Below, piece by piece: positions 10,791 to 19,288 of a DNA stretch of 46,598 nt. The notes beneath the pieces are model-generated. The model did no database searches. It was not told the DNA's origin and saw only the letters and a program-made list of their open reading frames with translations. This DNA is from Caldilineales bacterium. GTDB lineage: Bacteria; Chloroflexota; Anaerolineae; J102. Position 1 is the stretch's first letter. The number at the start of each line of letters is the position of its first letter. The stretch spans positions 1-46,598 of the forward strand of contig JAIBAP010000047.1 of the NCBI GenBank assembly GCA_019695115.1. The letters are read 5' to 3'. The position numbers and the translations under genes are program-made.

Positions 10791-11510
10791 ATGATCGACG
10801 AACCCAAGAACCCTACCCACGCTCCCCCCGCCACCTGCCCATCCTGCGGCGCGCCCGCGCAGGGCAAGTTCTGCAGCGAATGCGGCGCGGCCCTGACCGA
10901 GCCGCCTGCCAACCCCTACCTGCTCTTCGTCGATTCCTTCTTCAGGGTGGGCGAGTTCCGGCGCTATGCGGGGATGTACGGGCGGATCCTGCGTTCGCCC
11001 ACTCGCGCCACCCTGGACCTGTTCGAGACCTGCACCCTGCCCGACGCCCTCCGCTTCCTGGAGTACAGCGTCGGCATCCTCGTCCTCCTCTTCCTCTCCC
11101 GCGTCCTGGTCGTGCCGGGCGACCTGCTCTCCGGCTTCGTCACCAACCTCTACTTCGTGCTGGCGCAGTCGGTCGGCCTGCTATTGCACTACCGGTTGGC
11201 CGTGGTCTGGGTCAAGGAGCGGAAGTTCGCCGAGTTCATGCGTCTGGCCGCCCTTTTCTACGGCTTCACCCTGCCGATCAGCGGCCTCTTCCAGGCGGTC
11301 AGCCTCAGCCACCGCACCGCCGGCAACATCCTCTTCCTCGTCTTCACCGTGCCGCTCCTGGTCTATGCCGTCCGCGTCTGGAAGCGTTTCTGGGGCCTGG
11401 CGGCCTGGGCCGTCTTCCTGCTCTTGTTCTTCAGCTCGCTCGTGGGCGCGCTGGTCGGGCTGGTTTTTATCATCCTGGTCGGCCTGCTGTTTGGCGGCCC
11501 GACGCAGTGA
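10791..11510 (+). CDS. Zinc-ribbon, multi-pass membrane protein
   Basis: A 239-residue protein with an N-terminal zinc ribbon made of CPSC (Cys16, Cys19) and CSEC (Cys28, Cys31), each followed by Gly. A cytosolic stretch leads to about five membrane helices between residues 90 and 232. The layout 'zinc-ribbon plus YIP1-like or similar membrane domain' is frequent in Chloroflexota proteins of unknown role. The motif 'GLLLHYRLAVVWVKERKF' in the second or third helix region recurs in a decayed copy at about 15976-16080. No enzymatic motif is seen. The gene converges on the tannase-like gene, with a hairpin between them. The 94 bp upstream (10697-10790) hold no clear gene. Confidence 0.7.
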   Translation: MIDEPKNPTHAPPATCPSCGAPAQGKFCSECGAALTEPPANPYLLFVDSFFRVGEFRRYAGMYGRILRSPTRATLDLFETCTLPDALRFLEYSVGILVLLFLSRVLVVPGDLLSGFVTNLYFVLAQSVGLLLHYRLAVVWVKERKFAEFMRLAALFYGFTLPISGLFQAVSLSHRTAGNILFLVFTVPLLVYAVRVWKRFWGLAAWAVFLLLFFSSLVGALVGLVFIILVGLLFGGPTQ

Positions 11511-11567
11511 CATCTCGAACACCATCGACGCGACGGCTTCCCTCATCCTGGCGCCCTGTCGCCGGCA

Positions 11568-11605
11568 AGGCTGCGGGCGATCTCACCTGGGATCGCCCGC
11601 AACCT
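11568..11605. terminator. Hairpin between convergent genes, probable terminator
   Basis: A perfect 11-bp stem, TGCGGGCGATC (11572-11582) and its complement (11591-11601), with an 8-nt loop. After one mismatch three further pairs (AGG/CCT) extend it. On the plus strand it is followed by ACCTTTCT, a weak T-tract. It lies 61 bp after the stop of the zinc-ribbon gene and 41 bp beyond the stop of the minus-strand tannase-like gene, so it may serve both. Confidence 0.7.
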
Positions 11606-11642
11606 TTCTGCTGGACGCTGCTCACTTCATGGCGTTGGCGAT

Positions 11643-13586
11643 TCACTTCTGAACAACTTGTGTGACCCAGGCAATGAAGTTGGTGGTGCTGTCGCCGCTG
11701 CGCTCGGCCATGACATGGCCCTGGCCCCAGACGGTGGTGAATTCGACATCTTGCACCCTGGCATCGTTCTTCAGCGCCAGCGCCAGGTTGATCTCGACCG
11801 TGTTGGCGGTGTCGCCCTGCTTGATCCCGGTGTTGATCCGCCAGTGCTCCGCCACCGTCGATGTCTGATAGCCTGCGTAGTAGGGCAGCAGGTAGACCAT
11901 GGGATTGTACGCGTCCATGCGCTGCTGGATGCTGTGGCCGAGTTTGTCGAGCGCCTGCAAATCGGTGGCGTAGGCATCCACATAGGCAGCATCCCAGTCC
12001 GCGTATTGGGCATACGCGGACTGGTTCTGGGCGAGGAGGCCGGTCAGGACGGCGTCGAAGTGCAGGGCATCGCTCTTGTCGTTGCCGAAGGCGTCGTTTT
12101 CAGCCGCGCTGCGATCCAGACTATCGAATGCGCCCACGCTTTTGGATGGGGTCTTTTGGCTATTGACGAAGCCGGCGAGGCTGGTGATCGCGGCGGTGTT
12201 GGTGGCGGCATCGTAGACCAGCCATTGCCCATCCTTGTTCAGGGCATCGATGTATTCCTGCACCGTCTGATACGTCGTTGCTGTCGCCGGCGAGGCATTG
12301 GCGCCACCGGGCATCGCTCCCGCGGGCGGCGTTCCCTCTGGCAGCGCCCCCGCCGGGGGCATGCTGCCCCGCATACCGCCCGGCATACCGCCCGGCCCCA
12401 TCGGCCCACCGGCAGTCTGGGTATACGGGAAGGTCGTATCCGCCAGGAAGTTGTTCAACGATGTTTCGACCGTCTGCACCAGGTAGTCATAGTAACTCCC
12501 GGCGGCGTAGATGCCCGTCTCCGATGGCTCCAGGACGAGGACGTTGCCGTTTTCGTCCTGGAGGCCGAGCTGGTTGATGTAGTCGGCGTAAGCCGTGGCC
12601 AGGTCTTTCGACAGCGCCGACGTGAAGCCGTCCTCGGCCCGCGTCCCGGTGCTGGCGTATTGACCCATGTTCCATTCGTAGGCCGCGTCCGCATAATCCA
12701 GGCTGGTGATCGGGCACCAGGCCATGACGCCGTTGACAGCATCGCTGATCGGCTGGCCGTTGGCGTCGACCATGGCCGCGCCGATGGACTCCAGGTAGGG
12801 AGCGTAGAGTTCGCTGTCGCCGCTAGCGCCGATCACCGAACTTTGGGCGCCGCCGCCGCTCATGCCGAACACGAAGACGCTGTCTGTGTTGCCGGGCAGC
12901 ACGCCTTTGTTGTAGCGGATGAAGCGTAGGGCCGCTTTGAAATCGGTCACGCCCCACGGCGCCCCGCCACCGTAGATCAAGGCGCCGCTGGCATCATAGC
13001 CGTTCGATTTGCCGCGCAGACCGGCATCCACGTAGATGAAGCCGGCTTCCAGATAGCTGGCAACCCCGGCATAGTCGTAGGCTGTGGGCGCCGGATGCGC
13101 CGAATAGCCTGGCGTGTCGATCGGGAATACCACGGGAGCTGTCTTGGCCGTAAAGCCATTGACCGCACCGTCCGCATTGGGGGTGACAGTGTAGGTTCCG
13201 TCGCCGTTGGCTGTGGCCCTCACAAAGGCGCCGGGGACATAGATCCCCAGCGTCTCGTAGTCCGGCGCCTCCGGTTTGGCGACATACGTGACGCCGATTT
13301 GCCAATAGACGTCGTTCGTGGCGTCATATTGCCAGGCCGAGTTGTCGAAGCTGAGTGCAGCGGCGCCGGCGTCAGCCGTGGTCGCCTCTGTTGTTGGCGC
13401 CTGGCTTTCTGCGGGTGTCGCTGCCGGTTGGGCAGCCGCCGTGGTGGGCTTCGCTGACGCTGGCGCCGGCGTCGCCGCGGCAGTTGGAGCCGGCGTCGGC
13501 GTGCCGGCGCAGCCGGCGATCAGGCTCGCCACCAGTAACCAGACGAGGCCGAGTACAACTTGATACTTTTTGCTACGATTGGACAT
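11643..13586 (-). CDS. Lipoprotein alpha/beta-hydrolase resembling subtype B tannase
   Basis: A 647-residue protein. The start at 13586 is chosen because AAGGAGA lies 8-9 bp upstream and a lipoprotein signal follows (LIAGC, lipidated Cys26), then an Ala/Pro/Thr tether to about residue 90. The nucleophile elbow is GMSGGGAQ with Ser243. Near the C-terminus Asp592 ('KQGDTA') and His624 ('GQGHVM') are 32 residues apart, the same spacing as the Asp/His pair reported for Lactobacillus plantarum tannase (Asp419, His451). It probably hydrolyses ester bonds of galloyl or feruloyl compounds, or of other plant phenolic esters, on the outer face of the membrane. A low-complexity Gly/Met/Pro loop (about 390-432) interrupts the domain. 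It is divergent from a two-component system. Confidence 0.75.
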   Translation of the reverse strand: MSNRSKKYQVVLGLVWLLVASLIAGCAGTPTPAPTAAATPAPASAKPTTAAAQPAATPAESQAPTTEATTADAGAAALSFDNSAWQYDATNDVYWQIGVTYVAKPEAPDYETLGIYVPGAFVRATANGDGTYTVTPNADGAVNGFTAKTAPVVFPIDTPGYSAHPAPTAYDYAGVASYLEAGFIYVDAGLRGKSNGYDASGALIYGGGAPWGVTDFKAALRFIRYNKGVLPGNTDSVFVFGMSGGGAQSSVIGASGDSELYAPYLESIGAAMVDANGQPISDAVNGVMAWCPITSLDYADAAYEWNMGQYASTGTRAEDGFTSALSKDLATAYADYINQLGLQDENGNVLVLEPSETGIYAAGSYYDYLVQTVETSLNNFLADTTFPYTQTAGGPMGPGGMPGGMRGSMPPAGALPEGTPPAGAMPGGANASPATATTYQTVQEYIDALNKDGQWLVYDAATNTAAITSLAGFVNSQKTPSKSVGAFDSLDRSAAENDAFGNDKSDALHFDAVLTGLLAQNQSAYAQYADWDAAYVDAYATDLQALDKLGHSIQQRMDAYNPMVYLLPYYAGYQTSTVAEHWRINTGIKQGDTANTVEINLALALKNDARVQDVEFTTVWGQGHVMAERSGDSTTNFIAWVTQVVQK

Positions 13587-13697
13587 TCTTTGCTTCTCCT
13601 TTTGGATTCGATTGCAGGTTCGATCCACCGCAGATAAGGTGGGCGTGGATCACCTTCTCACGATAGACCATCGTTTTCCGCCTGTGGTTAACGATGG

Positions 13698-13758
13698 CCT
13701 AAATATCCTTAAATCGAACTTAAATACCGACCCAGTGGGGCCGATGGGGTGCTATAAT
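13698..13758 (+). promoter_or_regulatory. Promoter with three phased TAAAT repeats upstream of the two-component genes
   Basis: TATAAT at 13753-13758 is a perfect -10 box 35 bp before the response regulator's ATG. The expected -35 position (about 13729-13735) has no good match. Just upstream TAAAT occurs at 13700-13704, 13710-13714 and 13721-13725, spaced 10 and 11 bp, the helical phasing at which OmpR/PhoB-type regulators bind direct repeats. A poor -35 plus phased repeats is what an autoactivated promoter looks like; the regulator binding here is inference. The rest of the 206-bp divergent gap (13587-13792) must also hold the tannase-like promoter, which I cannot place. Confidence 0.55.
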
Positions 13759-13792
13759 CCTCCGGGTAGACGCCAGGCACAGAAACCAGACC

Positions 13793-14491
13793 ATGCCCAA
13801 GATCCTGCTCATCGAAGACGACCGTTTGATTGCCGAGTCCCTCGTCCGCACCCTGCGCCGGCTGGGGTACGAGGTGTGTCATGCTGCCGACGGCGCCGCC
13901 GGGCTTAGGCTCGCCCTGAGCGAAAAGCCCGACCTGGTGATCCTCGACCTCATGCTCCCCGGCCTGAACGGTTGGGAGGTCTGCAAGCGCATCCGCCGCG
14001 AGAGCGTCGTGCCCATCCTGATGCTGACGGCCCTGAACGAGGAGACCGATCGCATTTTGGGCCTGGAACTGGGCGCCGACGACTATGTGACCAAGCCCTT
14101 CAGCAGCCGCGAACTGGCGGCGCGCATCAAGGCCATGCTCCGCCGGGTCGAGTTTGACGCCGCGCAAGCGCGAGACAAGAAAGTGCTCGCCTTCGGGAAC
14201 CTGCAGATCGACCTGGTGGGCAGGCAAGTGTTCAAGGGCGGTCAGGGGTTGCGCCTACGCTACAAGGAGTTCGAGCTGCTCAGCCTGCTGGCGAGCCGCG
14301 CCGGCGAGGTTGTCACCCGCGCCGAGATTTTCGACAAAGTCTGGGGCACCGATTGGCTGGGGGATATGCGGACGCTAGAGGTGCATATCCGCTGGCTGCG
14401 CGAGAAACTCGAAGACGACCCGCATGATCCATTCTACATCCAGACGGTGCGGAGCGTCGGCTATCGCTTCAACCCTGCGGAAGTGACATGA
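13793..14491 (+). CDS. OmpR/PhoB-family response regulator
   Basis: A 232-residue two-domain regulator. The receiver domain (1-120) has the acidic pair in 'IEDDRL', the phospho-acceptor Asp52 in 'LVILDLMLPG', the Thr/Ser switch in 'LMLTA' and the Lys in 'VTKPF'. The C-terminal winged helix (about 132-230) carries 'YKEFELLSLLA', 'LEVHIRWLREKLE' and 'IQTVRSVGYRF', standard for the family. The start codon of the sensor kinase overlaps the stop by ATGA, so the pair is one operon. Phased repeats in the promoter suggest autoregulation and possible control of the divergent tannase-like gene. The signal sensed is not evident. Confidence 0.95.
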   Translation: MPKILLIEDDRLIAESLVRTLRRLGYEVCHAADGAAGLRLALSEKPDLVILDLMLPGLNGWEVCKRIRRESVVPILMLTALNEETDRILGLELGADDYVTKPFSSRELAARIKAMLRRVEFDAAQARDKKVLAFGNLQIDLVGRQVFKGGQGLRLRYKEFELLSLLASRAGEVVTRAEIFDKVWGTDWLGDMRTLEVHIRWLREKLEDDPHDPFYIQTVRSVGYRFNPAEVT

Positions 14492-15918
14492 AGCTGCGAC
14501 TCGCCGCCAGCATTCGCACGCGGCTGCTCCTCAGCAACGCCCTCATCATCCTGATCGGTCTGGCTGCGCTCACCCTGTTCGCAGGCCGACAGATCGAGCG
14601 CGCCATCCGCGCCGACGCCGAGCAACAGCTCAAAGACCAGGTGCGCCTGCTCGCTCGCAGCATAGGCGACCAGATCCAGGGCGCCGATCTCGATCAGGCC
14701 ACGCCGGAGGCTATCGACGCGCTGCTCAAGAGCTATGCCGGCCAGGTCGAGGGCGTGCTGACCCTCTACTTGCCGAACGACCCGCGCACGCCGGAGTCGC
14801 CGCCTGCCGAGCGCGGCCGTCCGAATTTTCCGGATCTGCCCGAGCTGGAGACGGCCATGAACGGGGAGACGGTGGTAGCGCACCGCCCGGATGCAGCGGG
14901 CCAAGACGTACTTTATACGGCGGCGCGGCTCGAATATCGCGGCCAGCTCATTGCCGGCCTGCTGCAACTCGCCGTACCGGCCGCCAGACTCCAGGCTCAG
15001 GTGCGGCGGAGCTGGGCGGCGCTGGCCCTCAGCTTCCTCCTGCTCACGACCCTGGCCCTGGCCGCGGCCTTGTGGTCGGCGCGCTCCCTGACCCGGCCCC
15101 TGCTGGCGCTGCGCGATGCGGCCCTGCGCCTGTCGCAGGGTGATCTGTCCTATCGTATCCCGCACCCCGGCCAGGACGAGACCGGACAGGTCGCGCACGC
15201 CTTCAACCAGATGGCGCAAGAGGTGCAGAGCATGTTGGAGGAACAGCGCGCGTTTGCGCGCAACACCTCGCATGAACTGCGCACCCCGCTCACCGCCCTG
15301 CGCCTGCGCACCGAAGCCCTCCGTTACGACGCGCTCGACCCGGAGACAACCCGGCGTTATATCGAGGAGATCGACGACGAGATCGTTCATTTGGGCAATC
15401 TCGTCGGCGATGTGACGTTGCTTTCCCGTTTTGACGCCGGGCGCGCGGAATTAGGGCAGGACGAGATCGACCTGGGCCGGCTGGCCGCGGTCTTGTGCGC
15501 CCAATTGGAGCCGCTGGCGCGGGAGCGCCAGGTCGAATTCACACTGGACGGGTGTGACCAGCCGCTCCTGGTTCGCGCCGGGCTTACCCATCTCACCGTG
15601 GTTCTGCGCAACCTGCTGGACAATGCCCTCAAATACACCCCCTCTGGCGGCAAGGTCTCCTGCACGCTCTCGCGGACGGCTGGCGGCGTCGAAATCCGCG
15701 TCCAGGATTCGGGACAAGGCATTGCCGAGGAGGATTTGCCGCACATTTTCGAACGTTTCTATCGCGCGGACCCGGCGCATGGCCGCGAGATCCCCGGCAT
15801 TGGGCTGGGGTTGGCGTTGGTCAAGTCCATCGTCGATGCCTACGGCGGGCAGATTCGGGTAGCCAGCGCCGGCGTGGGCTACGGCACGACGGTCACGCTC
15901 CTGTGGCCCGTCGCCTAG
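14488..15918 (+). CDS. Sensor histidine kinase (HAMP, HisKA, HATPase)
   Basis: A 476-residue membrane kinase paired with the upstream regulator (4-bp ATGA overlap). TM1 is at about 12-33, an extracytoplasmic sensor of ~140 residues follows, TM2 is at about 176-197, then HAMP. The phospho-acceptor is His262 in 'HELRTPLTALRLRTEAL'. The ATP-binding domain shows N box 'NLLDNALKYTP', G1 'DSGQGI', F box 'FERFYRAD' and G2 'GIGLGLALV'. The sensor domain has no recognised fold by eye; it is acidic and Pro-rich. All catalytic elements are intact, so the kinase should be active. Confidence 0.95.
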   Translation: MKLRLAASIRTRLLLSNALIILIGLAALTLFAGRQIERAIRADAEQQLKDQVRLLARSIGDQIQGADLDQATPEAIDALLKSYAGQVEGVLTLYLPNDPRTPESPPAERGRPNFPDLPELETAMNGETVVAHRPDAAGQDVLYTAARLEYRGQLIAGLLQLAVPAARLQAQVRRSWAALALSFLLLTTLALAAALWSARSLTRPLLALRDAALRLSQGDLSYRIPHPGQDETGQVAHAFNQMAQEVQSMLEEQRAFARNTSHELRTPLTALRLRTEALRYDALDPETTRRYIEEIDDEIVHLGNLVGDVTLLSRFDAGRAELGQDEIDLGRLAAVLCAQLEPLARERQVEFTLDGCDQPLLVRAGLTHLTVVLRNLLDNALKYTPSGGKVSCTLSRTAGGVEIRVQDSGQGIAEEDLPHIFERFYRADPAHGREIPGIGLGLALVKSIVDAYGGQIRVASAGVGYGTTVTLLWPVA

Positions 15919-15975
15919 AAGCCCGGCGGCGGGGGTGAGAACGCGACCGGCGAACCGGTGAAGGCTCTGCAGCGC

Positions 15976-16354
15976 CCTATCCAGGCTGACCATCGTGTTG
16001 CCGCTGGCGGTCGGCCTCTGCTACACTACCGGCTGGCCGCGGGCCGTGTCAAGGGGCGAACCTTCGTCGACTCGGTTTGCGCATCCTCTCGCCATCAGGG
16101 ACCTCCATGCCAATGTCACCGATTCAGGCCGAGATCACGGCCAGGCAAGAGGAGCAGATCAGCGGGACACAGGTTTCCTCGACGCCCGCCCCCCTCGCTG
16201 GCCGCGGGCCATCCTCTCGCTGGAGATGGCCGGGGAGAGGCTTTTCCGGCTGCTGGCGGGGATGCAGCTCGACGGGCTGGTGTTCAACTGTCGCGGCCCG
16301 GCCCCGGCGGTGGCCTTCGCCTCGGCCTTTGCCGGCGTGATGTTGGAGGTTTGA
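15976..16354 (+). pseudogene. Decayed remnants of two genes in a 476-bp gap
   Basis: The gap 15919-16394 holds no intact gene. At 15980-16012 one frame reads 'LTIVLPLAVGL'; after a shift of frame the adjacent sequence reads 'LLHYRLAAGRVKGRTFVDSV', which lines up with 'VLAQSVGLLLHYRLAVVWVKERKF' of the zinc-ribbon membrane protein at 10791-11510. This marks a frameshifted relic of a paralogue. Further on, the frame ending at 16354 reads 'LSLEMAGERLFRLLAGMQLDGLVFN', resembling the C-terminus of an unrelated small protein (possibly SseB-like). The similarity was judged by eye. Confidence 0.5.
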
Positions 16355-16394
16355 TCGGCTTTCACGCCAACCGCGGCGCCAGGACCCTCTGCCG

Positions 16395-19286
16395 ATGTCT
16401 ATCCCCCAGCTTCTGCACATCCAACTCTTCGGCGTGTTGCGCGCGGAGCGCGACGGCCAGCCCGTGGCCTTTCCTCGGCGCAAGGCCGAGGCGCTGCTGG
16501 CCTATCTGCTCCTGCACCCCGGCCCTCATCCGCGCGAGCAGATCGCCGCTCTCTTCTGGGGCGACGGCGATGGCGCCGACGCGCGCCGCGCCCTGCGCGT
16601 CACCCTCAGCGATCTGCGTAAGGCGTTGGGCGAGGGCGCGCTGATCGGTGACCGCGACACGCTGGCCTTGAACCCTGCGGCCGTCGCCGAAGCCGACGTC
16701 TGGCGCTTTACCGAGTTGCTATGCAGACCCCATGCCGCCGCCACCGCGGACCTGCTGGCCGGCCTGGCGCTTTATCACGGCGACCTGCTGGAAACGCTGT
16801 ACGACGAGTGGGTCGCGCCCCTGCGCCAACAGTTCCGGGCGGCGTGGCTGGCGGCGCTGCTCCTGCTGGTCGAACGCTACCGGGCGGCGGGCGACTATGC
16901 CAACGCCATCGCTCAGGCTCGCCGTCTGTTGCAGAGCGAACCGGCCCACGAGACCGCCCATCAGCACCTCATCTTCTGCCTGGCCGCCGGCGGCGCGCCG
17001 GAGGCCGCGCTGCAACAGGTCGAAGCATGTCGCCAGGCGTTGCGCCAACACCTGGACGCCGACCTCTCCGCCGAAACCCAGGCCCTGGCCGCCAGTATCC
17101 GCAGACGTCGTTCGGATGTCGCCGGTCGTCTGACCAACCTGCCCCGCCCCCTCACCAGCTTCATTGGCCGCGAGGCGGAGTTGGAGCAGATCGAGACCCT
17201 GTTGGCGCAGACCCGCCTGCTGACCCTGACCGGGCCGGGGGGCAGCGGCAAGACCCGCCTGGCCATCCAGACGGCGGACGAGGCGGCGCACAATTACCCC
17301 GGCGGCGTCTGGTGGGTTGACCTGGCGTCGCTGCTCGAGCCAGAACTGGCGGCGGCGGTGATTGCCCGCACGCTTGGCGTCAGGGAGCGGGGCGACGAGG
17401 GCCTGCTTGCGCAGATTGCGGCCCAGATCGGCGCCCAACGACTGCTGCTGGCGCTGGACAACTGCGAGCATCTGCAGGCTGTCTGCGCCCAGACAGTCGA
17501 GTTTCTGTTGGGCCACTGCCCCGGGCTGACTGTGCTCGCCACCAGCCGCGAGCCGCTCGATCTGCCGGGCGAGGTGGTCTGGGAAACGCCGGCGCTGCCC
17601 ACGCCGCCAGACAGCGGCGACCTGCGCACGTTGCGTCAGAACGAATCGCTGCGCCTCTTTGCGGAACGGGCGCGGCTGGCCAACGGCGGCTTCGAACTCG
17701 ACGGGCGCAACCTCGCTGCCGTCGCCGCCATCTGTCGCCGCTTGCAGGGCATCCCCCTGGCCATCGAACTGGCGGCGGCGCAGCTGGATCGCCTGACGCC
17801 GGCGGAGGTGCAACAGCGGCTGCAGCAGACGCCTGGCGCCGCTGCTCCGCCCGCCGCCGCTGCGGTTTCCAGCCGTCAGGCCACGCTGCACGCCGCCATG
17901 CAGTGGAGCTTTGGCCTGCTGACGCCGGTTCACCAGCTGCTCTTGCACCGGCTGGCCATTTTCGACGGCGGTTGCGACCTGACTGCGGCCAGCGTGGTGG
18001 CTGGCGGCTACGCCGAGCCGCAAGCGCCGTTGACCGTCGCCGCCGGGCCGAACGGGCTTGACCCCCTGCCGGTGACCGGGGAGATGGTGACGCGGCAGGC
18101 GCTGGAAAACCTGGCGCGCAAGGGGCTGGTGCAAATTCAACGCCTGGAAAGCGGGACGCGCTTCGGCCTTCTCGATACGCTGGCGGATTTCTTGCGCGCG
18201 CAGTGCCAGGGGACAGACGAATGGAAGCGCCTAGCGCCGGCGCACGCCTGCTTCTACTTCGAGCGACTTCAGACAGGGTGGCCGGCCATGTATTCGGAGC
18301 GTGAACCGGCTGTGCTCGACCAGATCGAGCGAGAGATGGCTAACCTGCGCCGCGCCTGGCGCTGGCAAATCGAGGCCGACGACTGGCAGGCGCCGCCCCA
18401 GGCGATCAGCCTGCAGGCCCGCTTCTGGTTGGTGCGCGGGCACTATGCCGAGAGCCGCCTGATCATACAGGCGCTGCTGGCGCATCCGGCTCTGCCCAGT
18501 CTGCATCCGGCCCGGCCCGAGCTGCTCAACAGCCTGGGTCTGACCGAATGGCAGAGCGGCCAGACCACCCTGGCCGGGCGCTATTTCGAGGCCGCGCTGG
18601 CTGCCTTCCTGGCGCTGGACCTGCACCAGAATGCAGCCATGACCAGCATCAACTTGGGTGGGTTGTACGTGGACGAAGAAAAGTTCGCCCCTGCCCAGGG
18701 CTATCTGGAGCAGGGACTGGCCTGGGCGCGGGAGTTGGGCTACGAACGGGCGCTGGCTATCGGCCTGAACAACCTGGCCCTGCTACTGACCGAGCAGGGG
18801 CAGCTCGCCCGCGCCCGCGACCTGCTGGCGGAGTGCCTGGCGCTGCGTCACAAGCTGGGCGACCAGCGCGGGTTGGGGATCAGCCTGAACAACCTGGCCG
18901 ACGTCGAGATGGCGGCGGGGCGCTTCGACGCCGCCCGCCAGCTCTATGCTGAGAGTCTCGACCTCCGCGCCCGCCTGGGCGACCGCCGCGGCGCCCTGAT
19001 CCCGGCGCTGAACATCGTGCGGCTGCTGCGCCAGGCGGGCCAGTGGCAGGCGGCGGCCGGTCTTCTCGGCTTTGCGGATGCGACGCTGGCGCAGTTGGGC
19101 ATCCGCCTGGCGGCCGATGCGCAGCGAGAGCGGGAGGAGTCAGCGGCGGCGGCGCTGGCTGGGCTGGGGCCGGCCGCGTTCGAGCGGGCGCACGCGGTTG
19201 GCCGCGGCCTCACCCTGCAGACGGTCAGCGCCTGGCTGATCGAGCAGCAGCCGTCGGCGCCGCGCCGCAGCCCGGCCGCCGACTGA
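16395..19286 (+). CDS. AfsR-like transcriptional regulator: winged helix, BTAD, NB-ARC ATPase, TPR
   Basis: A 963-residue signal-integrating regulator. Residues 1-95 form an OmpR-like winged helix ('FPRRKAEALLAYLLLHPG', 'RVTLSDLRKALGE'). A BTAD helical domain follows (about 100-240). The STAND/NB-ARC ATPase spans about 250-600 with Walker A GPGGSGKT at 280-287, 'LLLALDNCEHL' as Walker B and 'LATSREPL' as sensor 1. The C-terminal third is tetratricopeptide repeats ('LGLTEWQSGQTTLAGRYFEAAL', 'NNLALLLTEQGQLARARDL'). Proteins of this build switch on ATP/ligand binding and activate neighbouring genes. No target site is visible here. It ends 2 bp before the convergent AAA-ATPase gene. Confidence 0.9.
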   Translation: MSIPQLLHIQLFGVLRAERDGQPVAFPRRKAEALLAYLLLHPGPHPREQIAALFWGDGDGADARRALRVTLSDLRKALGEGALIGDRDTLALNPAAVAEADVWRFTELLCRPHAAATADLLAGLALYHGDLLETLYDEWVAPLRQQFRAAWLAALLLLVERYRAAGDYANAIAQARRLLQSEPAHETAHQHLIFCLAAGGAPEAALQQVEACRQALRQHLDADLSAETQALAASIRRRRSDVAGRLTNLPRPLTSFIGREAELEQIETLLAQTRLLTLTGPGGSGKTRLAIQTADEAAHNYPGGVWWVDLASLLEPELAAAVIARTLGVRERGDEGLLAQIAAQIGAQRLLLALDNCEHLQAVCAQTVEFLLGHCPGLTVLATSREPLDLPGEVVWETPALPTPPDSGDLRTLRQNESLRLFAERARLANGGFELDGRNLAAVAAICRRLQGIPLAIELAAAQLDRLTPAEVQQRLQQTPGAAAPPAAAAVSSRQATLHAAMQWSFGLLTPVHQLLLHRLAIFDGGCDLTAASVVAGGYAEPQAPLTVAAGPNGLDPLPVTGEMVTRQALENLARKGLVQIQRLESGTRFGLLDTLADFLRAQCQGTDEWKRLAPAHACFYFERLQTGWPAMYSEREPAVLDQIEREMANLRRAWRWQIEADDWQAPPQAISLQARFWLVRGHYAESRLIIQALLAHPALPSLHPARPELLNSLGLTEWQSGQTTLAGRYFEAALAAFLALDLHQNAAMTSINLGGLYVDEEKFAPAQGYLEQGLAWARELGYERALAIGLNNLALLLTEQGQLARARDLLAECLALRHKLGDQRGLGISLNNLADVEMAAGRFDAARQLYAESLDLRARLGDRRGALIPALNIVRLLRQAGQWQAAAGLLGFADATLAQLGIRLAADAQREREESAAAALAGLGPAAFERAHAVGRGLTLQTVSAWLIEQQPSAPRRSPAAD

Positions 19287-19288
19287 GT

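Noticed and set aside
16719-18140. 473-codon minus-strand frame inside the BTAD/NB-ARC regulator
   Set aside because: Gln/Arg/Gly-rich shadow; the plus frame has Walker A and B motifs.
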